From Amorphophallus konjac (taxonomy: Eukaryota > Streptophyta > Magnoliopsida > Alismatales > Araceae), in the NCBI GenBank assembly GCA_022559845.1, contig CM040126.1:125278886-125342885 (forward strand): DNA of 64,000 nt, given 5' to 3'. The notes beneath the pieces were generated by a model. It did not search any database. It had not been told where the DNA came from and saw nothing but the letters and a program-made list of their open reading frames with translations. Below, one piece after another: positions 56,186 through 64,000 of the stretch. Position numbers and translations under genes: made by a program. How positions within the stretch are numbered: position 1 is the stretch's first letter; each line of letters starts with the position of its first letter.

Positions 56186-57179
56186 AACTACAACTATACA
56201 TACAACCTACATAACTCAACATAAAACACACATCCTATAATATCCCAGTTTTTCAAAAAATTAATTAGAAATTAATTAGAAATTAATTAGAAATTTCTTA
56301 ATTAGAAATTCTTTAATACATAGAATAAGCTAAATTTTGACCATTTTATAAAAATCCATAAAAATTATATTCTTGTAGATGATAACATGTTTAACAAACC
56401 TGTCTTCTGTGACCAACCCAATTAAATCTGTAAGTAGGTCGAATTAGTGGATTAAGCTCAAATTAAACACTTAGTTAACTATACCTTGAAACGCCAAATT
56501 CGAGCCCAATACTCCATCAAATGAGCCCAAACCGGTGGCAAATGAAAGACCAGGATGAGAGGATCATTTCCCCTCTCTTAATCTCCCGAAACCCTAACCC
56601 TAGGAGGTGCAATCGACGAAGTTTGGATGGAGTCAACGATTGCGGCGGCGTTCACATTAACCCGACTTGCGTGGATGAATACTCCGCGCATAGAACCCTC
56701 CAGAAGGCGTGTGACCTATTAAAATGAAGCTCTCTAACCCTAGAATCGTTTAGAATCAGCGACGGCTGCAGAGGAGCTGCATCGAGGGAGATCTCCAGCG
56801 ATTAGTGGCTGCGTGTACCGGCGTCTTGGGTTTTCTTTCTCCTTCCTTCTTCATCCGATTCAGGTAGGTGATAGCAAGCCAAACCCTACAAATAATATAT
56901 GGTTGGAAGCATCATCGTGTCAGCTTTTCATTGATATAGAAAGCCCTAAATTTTATCAAGTGTTCTGCGAGAATTTTTGATTTTAATGGAAGCATGTCAG
57001 AACTAGGGTTATAATTGTTCCCATTCAATCAAGTAGTAATTTCAGGCTGTAAACATACAATTGATTCATGAACGTTGTAAAGTTTTTCGTGCTCTTTCTA
57101 TTGGTAGTAAAAGCCCCAAATTTAATGCTTTATATCATGCAAATTTTATGTTTTATCTCAACCCTAGCCAACCTCGCCG

Positions 57180-58145
57180 AAGGCGGGCAAGGCAGAAGGG
57201 GCAGCGACCTGTTGAGGTTGTGCGGCCTCCCGATAGACCGCCCTACCATCTATACGGCTAGTTATGGACCGTCCAAGGCTTCAATCTTCGATCGTTTCCC
57301 TGACCCCCTATTTGGTTTAGACGGCCTCATGAAAGACCGTGTATCCCTATAAGCGGCCGGATTTTAACCGTTCTACTATTTTACTGCTGTTACGTCTCCA
57401 GAGGCACGCGGCAGATCTCTGACCGCTCAACCTAAGAGCGGACAGTCTTCAACCGTTCAATGTCCTCAGAGGCACCCTACTGACTACCCAACTCCATAAG
57501 GCCTTCGGACCTGACAGAGATTGAGCGGCCATCAGTGGACCGCCTATATCTTTGAGCGGCCATACGTGGACCGCCCATACCATTGAGCAGCCAACCAGAG
57601 ACCGTTCGCTTCTGGTTATTGCCAATTAACCTTGGCCGATTATCCTTGATCCATCTTCGGCCAATTCCTGATTTGATCAGCCCAGTAGACCCTAGGCCAA
57701 CCAGCAGACAGTGGGCTGGACTTTGGTTCAGTTCCACCCTGCCTATGGCAGCCCGGGAGCCCACTTGGGCGAATTTCCAACTTATTGATAGGCCCTGTGT
57801 TGCGCGGACTATATTGGACCGTCCATATTATAGGCGGCCCATATTGGACCGTCCTTCGATTGAGTGCCCCAATGTTGCCCGTATATCTTGTTCTTACCTT
57901 CTGGCCCTGCGCGGCTTATTTTTGGCCGTCTGTATCTTGCGCGGTCCAGTACTGTCCGTTCATCGGACTTGCGCGGCCCAGTAATTACCGTCCAACTCTT
58001 GAAAGGCCCTTAATCGTCCGTTCAACATTGACCTCGTGGAGGCTGATCTCCAGTTCTGGAGCAGCTCATAACTGACCGCCCAGAGTTTGAGTGGCTCAGA
58101 ATTGACCGCCCAAGTGATTGAGCGGCCCAGTGGTGACCGCCTATC
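57180..58145. repeat. GCGGCC / GGACCGCC motif array in the gypsy LTR
   Basis: More than twenty short words of the type GAGCGGCC(CA) and (T)GGACCG(C/T)CC alternate 10-25 bp apart, each pair forming a small potential hairpin. The region is much richer in GC than the rest of the LTR. Confidence 0.7.
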
Positions 58146-58736
58146 TTCCAGAGATGAGTTTTCTCCATGTTTTATGGTTTTGAATCCAAGAACATGATCG
58201 TTCTTAATAACTTGAATTCCTAGATAGAAATTCTGGACAGTATCTCTTCAACTTAGCCTTGGGATGTTCCGAGGTAAGTTTGTACTTGATTGTAATTGGC
58301 CATTTTAACTTGATTAAAGTCTAGACAACTTGGGATCGTGGATCCAATAAATCAATGCCAACGCATCATAGGGGCCCGGTCTGGTCCCGGGGAGAGCGCC
58401 TAAAAAGTACTTGTGCCCATGGGAGTTTGTAATGACATGGTGTGGTATTACACCGAGTGCATGACTAGCGTGATGTCTATGACAATGATCTCTTACTTGA
58501 ATCGTGTTCTACTTTGTTATATTCTTACTTGTTGGCCAATTTCCTACAATTTCATGTTATATATATTATTCTTAACTTGCAATTCTTGTAGTTATATCAT
58601 TCTGCCATATTGTTATTCCATTTCATTCTTTAACACTTTCTTTTTATGTTGTTTCATTCGATCGTTATTTCTTTCCTTTCCGTTTCATACATGTAATTAA
58701 TTGGTTAATCACTAACACTTGCCTATTGTTATCTAC

Positions 58737-58750
58737 TGAGCGTTCGCTCA
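58737..58750. promoter_or_regulatory. Conserved TGAGCGTTCGCTCA inverted repeat
   Basis: A 6-bp perfect inverted repeat around TT. The same element, as TGAGCGAACGCTCA, is at 21844-21857 in the other LTR family, followed in both by a TTTTCAGG word about 20-30 bp downstream in element sense. Function is unknown; being near the LTR 3' part it may be an RNA structure or processing signal. Confidence 0.6.
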
Positions 58751-59087
58751 TATAGTTGTTTTCCCCCCTTTTCAGGCAGCTCAGGTGAAGATTCACAGAT
58801 AGATGGGAATGGGCTAGAGTGATGACTTGGAGTGTATCAGCTGATAGATATATTGAGATTGTTATAGTTGTTTTACATCTAGCTATGCCTTAGAGCTTGT
58901 GTTAGTTATTGTAATAGAGTCAAGTTGAGGTTATGCTTGATTATGTTTAAGTCGGTTTGATGGTTATTGTAATAGATTTAGAGTTATTTCTGTTCATGAT
59001 GTTATGTTAATTCTTAGCTTAGCATGATATCATTCTAGCGTTTTCTACTGCCAGTCCGATATTCCACGTCGGGGTGTGATAGTTTGG

Positions 59088-59100
59088 TGGTATCAGAGCC
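59088..59100 (+). other. Primer binding site of the gypsy element
   Basis: TGGTATCAGAGCC lies six bases after the 5' LTR and is complementary to initiator tRNA-Met. Confidence 0.92.
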
Positions 59101-59257
59101 TAAGTTTTCTGGTATTCCTAGGTTCTCTAAGTTCTAGGATCCTAACTGATAACGTAGGACCTATAACCTTGTTATAAGTTTAAGGACCCAATCTGGTGAG
59201 ATTTGGGTAGAAGACTAGGGTTGAGTTAATAATCTAATTGCACGATTATCCATTCTT

Positions 59258-60546
59258 AACTTGAACGTGATGCGAGGACATGGTGGGACGCAATGAAGGC
59301 TACCCTTGGTGATAGACAAGTCACATGGGAAGAGTTCGAGGAATTCTTCAATGGTAAATATTTTTCTAATAGAGTACAAGAGAAGAAGGCGGCTGAGTTT
59401 GCTGCTTTGCAGCAACGAAATCTATCCGTAGCTGAATATGAAGCTCAGTTATCTCGGCTATCTCGTTATGCTACTCACTTGATATCTACCGAGAAGATGA
59501 AGACTAAGCGCTTTCTTAATGGGCTGAAGCTACAGTATATCAACCAGTTGGCATCGATGGAAATTTAAACTTATTCCGAGATGGTGAGAAAGGCTCAAGT
59601 ATTGGAAGATACTTTGGAAATGACGGAGAGAATCCGTGGGAAGAGTGTTAAGAAAGAACAACACCATACTGGTTCTGGGAGTATCAAGCCCGGTCATGGT
59701 GGGAAGAGGCCCTTTAGCGGGTCTGGTTCATGGAAGGGCAAGATGTCGAAGATTAAAGACAAGAAGCCTAGCCCTATTGTTCCATTCAAGGGCGTATGCA
59801 AGTACTATGACCGTCCAGGTCACAAGATGGAGGAGTGCTGGCGTAAGCTGGGCGCCTGTTTACGTTGTGGCAGTAGGGACCACCGTATTCCCGAGTGTCC
59901 TCTTTTATCTGAACACACTACCCCGGTGAAACCGCAAGGAATCAAGAAGCAGCAAGGCAAGCTCCAGGCTCTACAAGAAGACGAGGCAGGACCCGCCGAG
60001 GAGGGTGGACTTGTCGAAGGTACTCTTATTATACTTGATAAATCAGCTTTTGTTCTTTTTGATACTGGTGCCACACATTCTTTTATTTCTCGGAGATTTG
60101 TGAAGTCTTTAGCTGTGAAACCCGTTTTGATGAATTCTCCGTTAGAGATTTCGACCCCTATTGGTTCCGGATCAGTAATTAAGTATTTCTATCCTTCCAG
60201 TAAGGTCATGATCAATGAACAAAACCTGCCAGCTGATTTAGTTTGTATGGTCATGAAGGATTATGATGTAATCCTAGGAGCAGATCGGTTGGCTAAGTGT
60301 GAGGCCAATATTCAATGTAGATCTAGTTCTATGTCTTTCCCTGGACACCCTGAACTTTCTTTTATAGGAATTAGACACCATAAGTCTGTTCCACTTATTT
60401 CGGCTCTTCGAGCTGATAAGCTGATGAGGAGAGGATGTAAGGCTTTTCTAGCCTTTATTTTTGTGACCCCTGAGCAGAAGATAGAGATCGAGGACTTTTC
60501 TGTCGTCCGAGATTTTCCAGATGTCTTTTCTGAGGAACTGCCATGA
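59258..60546 (+). pseudogene. Gypsy gag (C-terminal half) and protease
   Basis: Coding similarity starts abruptly at about 59258 with LERDARTWWDAMKA, mid-capsid, so the N-terminal part of gag is deleted. Capsid continues WEEFEEFFNGKYF, LSVAEYEAQLSRLSRYA and KRFLNGLK, with a TAA at 59566. Then come a basic stretch and two knuckles, one damaged (CKYYDRPGHKMEEC, where the second Cys is Tyr) and one good (CLRCGSRDHRIPEC). Protease has the active LFDTGATHSFIS and a VILGADRL motif. A TGA ends the frame after FSEELP. Confidence 0.88.
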
Positions 60547-61402
60547 CTTCCTCCTGAAAGGGAAGTTATCTATTCTGTTGATCTAATTTTCCAAAGCTCC
60601 TTATCGTATGTCTCCTGCGGAGCTAAGGGAACTAAAGCAGCAGTTGATGGAATTACTTGAGAAAGGGTTCATTCGTCCTAGCACTTCCCCGTGGGGAGCC
60701 CCTGTATTATTCGTCCGGAAGAAGGATGGTTCGATGAGGTTGTGCATCGATTATCGGCAATTGAACCAATTGACTATCAAGAACAAATATCCATTGCCAA
60801 GGATTGATGAGTTATTTGATCAGATAGCAGGAGCTCAATATTTTTCTAAGATCGACCTTCAATCTGGATATCATCAGTTACGAATTAAGGAGGAGGATAT
60901 CTATAAGACAGCCTTCCGCAGCAGGTATGGGCATTTCGAATTTGTAGTAATACCTTTTGGGCTAACGAATGCACCTGCAGCTTTCATGCAGCTGATGAAC
61001 GATGTGTTTCGGCCCTATCTTGATCAATGGGTCGTGGTGTTCATTGATGACATCTTGATTTATTCTAAGAGTGAGGAGGAGCATGCTGAACATTTGAGGA
61101 TAGCATTGCAACTATTGAGAGATCATCAGTTATATGCCAAGTTTAGTAAGTGTGATTTTTGGCTGCAAGAGGTGTCCTTTCTAGGGTATATCATCATAAA
61201 AGAAGGTATTTCTGTTGATCCTTCGAAGGTAGAGGTAGTAAAGAATTGGGATAAGCCTACTAATGTGACTGAAGTGAGAAGTTTCTTAGGCCTAGCAGGT
61301 TACTACCGAAGGTTTATTCAAGATTTCTCCAAAATTATGGTACCTCTGACAAGATTAACCCGCAAGGAGATCAAATTTGATTGGTCAGAAGATTACGAGT
61401 GA
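60547..61402 (+). pseudogene. Gypsy reverse transcriptase
   Basis: Starts with [19 protein letters not shown] sequence and has all fingers and palm motifs: [73 protein letters not shown] and the catalytic [11 protein letters not shown]. The connection motif [20 protein letters not shown] follows. A TGA at 61400 stands where CGA (Arg) is usual. The domain itself is uninterrupted. Confidence 0.9.
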
Positions 61403-61850
61403 AGCTTTCAGACCTTGAAGGAATGTTTGACTACTACACCTATTTTGGCTTTACCTTTTGGAGAAGGAGGTTTTGTTGTATACACTGATGCTTCAGGTAT
61501 TAGTTTAGGGTGTGTACTCATGCAGCACGGGAAAGTGATAGCCTATTCTTCTAGGCAGTTGAGGAAGCATTAAGAGAATTATCATGTTCATGATTTGGAG
61601 CTAGCAGCAGTGGTGTTCGCCTTAAAGATATGGAGGCACTACTTGTATGGAGAGGCATTTACGGTGTTTTCAGATCATAAGAGTTTGAAATACTTGTTTT
61701 CTCAAAAGGAACTCATTATGAGGCAACGAAGATGGCTGGAGTATTTGAAGGACTTTGATTTCTCCATTGAGTATCATCCTAGAAAAGGCAATGTTGTGGC
61801 AGATGCCTTAAGCCGCAAGCCTATAGCTAAGTTGTCAAGCCTCATGTTAC
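61403..61850 (+). pseudogene. Gypsy RNase H
   Basis: Catalytic residues are visible in [13 protein letters not shown] (D), [15 protein letters not shown] (E) and [10 protein letters not shown] (D), then [20 protein letters not shown] and ALSRKP. One TAA falls after QLRKH at 61572. It would remove the RNA strand after copying. Confidence 0.9.
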
Positions 61851-63360
61851 AAGAGTGGAAATTGTTGGAGCAGTTAGCTAGTTTGGATCTTAATGTTGAC
61901 AAGGATCGGATTATGATTGCTCAGATTCAACTTAAGCCCGAATTGTTGATGGAAATCAAGTCTCTGCAAGATGATGACCCAGAGTTGGTAGAGATCAAGG
62001 GAAGCTTGAGTAACAGACCTGACTTCATGATGGCTGATGATGGAAGATTGTTATTTCAAGGAAGAACTTGTGTACCTGATGTAGCTAAGATAAAGAGTAA
62101 GATCCTCGAGGAAGCCCATAGATTCAGATACACCATTCATCCTGGAGGTACTAAGATGTTTAAGGATTTGAAAAGATCTTTTTGGTTGGCGAATATGAAA
62201 ATAGAAGTTGCGGACTTCGTAAGTAGATGCTTGGTTTGTCAGCAAGTCAAGGTTGAGTATTTCAGACCAGCAGGGAAATTGTAACCCCTTGATATACCCC
62301 AATGGAAGTGGGAGAGCATTAGCATAGATTTCATTATGGGTCTACCTAGGACTCGTAGTGGATTTGATGCAATATGGGTGATTGTCGACAGATTGGCAAA
62401 ATCCGCTCATTTCTTATCTATTAAGCCTAAATGGACAGTTGGCGTATTGGCTGCTTTGTATATGAAGGAAGTGGTAAGACTGCATGGTATACCAGTCAAC
62501 ATTATGTCTGATAGAGATCCCAGGTTCACTTCTCATTTTTGGAAAGGATTGCAAGAGTCCTTGGGAACTCGTCTGAATTTTAGTACTGCTTTCCATCCAT
62601 AAACAGACGAACAGACTGAAAGGACCAACCAGATAGTGGAAGATATGCTTAGAGCCTGCATGATTGACTTTGGAGGTAGTTGGAGTGATCACTTGGCGTT
62701 GGTTGAATTCGCCTACAACAACAGTTACCAGGCCAACATTCAGATGGCTCCATTTGAAGCTTTGTATGGTAGAAGCTGTCGATCCCCATTATGTTGGGAC
62801 GAGGTAGGTGAGAAGCAATGGCTTGGACTGGATCTCATTTCTGAATCATCCAAGAACATCCGTATTATCAGAGATCGGTTGCAAGTAGCATAATCAAGAC
62901 AGAAGAGTTATGCAGACACCTGGAGGAGAGTTTTGGAATTTTAGGTTGGTGAGCATGTGTTTTTAAAGGTTTCTCCTATGAAAGGAATTCGAAGGTTTGA
63001 TATTCAGGGCAAACTGATTCCACGATACATTGGTCCATTCGAGATTCTGGAAAGAGTGGGGGAGGTTGCTTACCGTTTGGCACTACCACCTCAGTTATCT
63101 TGAGTACACAATATTTTTCATGTGTCTATGTTACGGAAATATGTGTATGATCCCACTCACATTATTCAGCATGTGGACTTCGAATTGAAGGAAGATCTGA
63201 CTTATGAAGAAAGACCAATCAAGATTCTGGATTGGAAGCAACAACAACTCAGGAATCGTTCCATACCGATGGTTAAAGTGCAGTGGAGTCGGCGTGGAAC
63301 TGAAGAAGCTACTTAGGAGTCAGAAGATACTATGCGGAGGCAGTACCCTGACTTATTCTA
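61851..63360 (+). pseudogene. Gypsy integrase with degenerate chromodomain-type tail
   Basis: The HHCC zinc region is [14 protein letters not shown] ... CLVCQQ. The catalytic core has D-D-E at SIDFIMGLP, MSDRDPRFTS and TDEQTERTN. GPFEILERVGEVAYRLALP and FHVSMLRKYVYDPTHI belong to the C-terminal GPY/F region, and the last ~50 residues resemble the chromodomain-type tail. Stops at 62282, 62600, 62891, 62942, 63101 and 63314 break it. Most read as CAA/CAG to TAA/TAG, CGA to TGA or TGG to TAG. Confidence 0.9.
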
Positions 63361-63416
63361 GGTGAGCTGTCTCACTCCCTATTTTTATCATTAAGTGCAT
63401 TGAATTTGGAGGAGCA

Positions 63417-63437
63417 AATTCTTTAAGTGGGCACGGG
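63417..63437 (+). other. Polypurine-like tract before the 3' LTR
   Basis: AAGTGGGCACGGG precedes the 3' LTR. The other family member has AAGTGGGGGAGGG in the same place, so two or three changes have weakened this tract. Confidence 0.6.
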
Positions 63438-64000
63438 TGTAATACCCCAATTTTTAAGAAATTAATTAGAATTAATTAGAAATTTCTTAATTAGAAATTC
63501 CTTAATAAATAGAATAAGCTAAATTTTGATCATTTTATAAAAATTCATAAAAATTATATTCTTGTAGAGGATAACACGTTTAACAAACTTATCTTCTGTG
63601 ACCAACCCAAATTAAATCTGTAAGTAGGTCGAATTAGTGGATTAAGACCAAATTAAACACTTAGTTAACCATACCTTGGAACGCCAAATTCGAGCCCAAT
63701 ACTCCATCAAATGAGCCCAAATCGGTGTCAAATGAAAGGCCAGGATGAGAGGATCATTTCCCCTCTCTTAATCTCCCGAAACCCTAACCCTCGGAGGTGC
63801 AATCGATGGAGTTTGGATCGAGTCAACGATTGCGGCGACGTTCACATTAACCCGACTTGCGTGGACGAATACTCCGCGCATAGAACCCTGCATAAGGCGT
63901 GTGACCTATTAAAATGAAGCTCTATAACCCTAGAATCGTTTAGAACTAGCGGCAGCTGCAGAGGAGCTGGATCGAGGGAGATCTCCAGCGATTAGTGGCT
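63438..64000 (+). repeat. 3' LTR of the gypsy element, partial
   Basis: It begins TGTAATACCCCAATTTTT and aligns with 56236 onward to the end of the window with scattered differences, including an 18-bp difference in the number of ATTAATTAGAA repeats. The rest lies outside the window. Confidence 0.9.

Larger units (their letters stand above)
56236..59081 (+). repeat. 5' LTR of the gypsy element (2846 bp)
   Basis: It starts TATAATATCCC (the 3' copy has TGTAATACCCC, so the first bases here have mutated) and ends GGGGTGTGATA before the primer site. It holds a GCGGCC/GACCG motif array (57180-58145), a block at 58368-58445 shared with the 3.7-kb LTR, and the inverted repeat TGAGCGTTCGCTCA at 58737-58750. 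Its open frames have no domains. Confidence 0.88.
56236..64000 (+). mobile_element. Ty3/gypsy retrotransposon (chromovirus/Tekay-like), 3' LTR cut by the window edge
   Basis: 5' LTR 56236-59081, initiator-Met primer site, gag-protease-RT-RNase H-integrase in gypsy order, purine-rich tract and the first 563 bp of the 3' LTR. The degenerate C-terminal block of integrase (PIKILDWKQQQLRNRSIPMV, VQWSRRGTEEAT) matches the tail of Tekay-type chromoviruses. The N-terminal half of gag is missing, and about ten nonsense codons break pol. It shares LTR blocks with the non-autonomous element at 21444-29909. Clade assignment is from memory of the motif pattern. Confidence 0.88.

Overview
This is a stretch of repeat-rich nuclear DNA from a land plant, most likely a flowering plant. 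The evidence is an En/Spm (CACTA) TNP2 transposase with DUF4218 and DUF4216 regions, an L1-type LINE with a C-terminal RNase H, Ty1/copia and Ty3/gypsy retrotransposons primed by initiator tRNA-Met, a gag of Tat/Ogre type, and a plant transposon gene ending in a Ulp1 (C48) protease domain. I recognise no ordinary host gene, and nothing narrows the species further.

Layout. 1-8920: the 5' part of a minus-strand Tat/Ogre-like gypsy element, with a candidate 5' LTR at 6220-8920, a gag at about 4150-5443 and a long proline-rich region; no reverse transcriptase lies in the window. 8930-17455: a decayed minus-strand CACTA transposon. Its TNP2 gene (10695-17455) is split by a 3.1-kb probable solo LTR (13162-16284), and it is followed by a gene start at 10579 that leads into eight tandem 118-bp units shaped like 36-nt micro-exons. 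17456-19940: non-coding DNA with a perfect hairpin, a duplicated 235-bp promoter-like segment and a hAT-like MITE. 20460-32049: a spliced plus-strand transposon gene (plant-mobile-domain/DUF1985-like N-terminus, Ulp1 C-terminus). It is interrupted in one exon by a young 8.47-kb element (21444-29909) with 3.7-kb LTRs, a 1.06-kb interior, a zinc-knuckle gag remnant and a perfect 5-bp target duplication.

32826-51990: a large plus-strand copia element of probable Sirevirus type, with matching 1770-bp LTRs, gag, pol and an extra third ORF. Its gag is split by a 5.45-kb minus-strand LINE (35297-40744) flanked by 16-bp target duplications. 51991-56235: a mosaic of short-motif arrays around a viroplasmin-like (RNase H1 N-terminal) ORF and an unrecognised 83-codon gene that has its own TATA box. 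56236-64000: a Ty3/gypsy chromovirus-like element on the plus strand, with a 2.85-kb 5' LTR, a gag-pol riddled with nonsense codons and the start of the 3' LTR at the window edge.

How the parts relate. The 3.7-kb-LTR element and the last gypsy element share LTR blocks in the same order, LTR ends, the initiator-Met primer site and a similar double zinc knuckle, so they look like a non-autonomous/autonomous pair. A short motif around ATTTGTCACCCTTA recurs in ten clusters and is inverted after the Ulp1 gene, as expected of the subterminal transposase-binding repeats of a DNA transposon. Several unrelated LTR families here carry arrays of short inverted repeats. Many of the stop codons that break these genes read as CAG/CAA to TAG/TAA, CGA to TGA or TGG to TGA/TAG, which fits decay by deamination of methylated cytosine.
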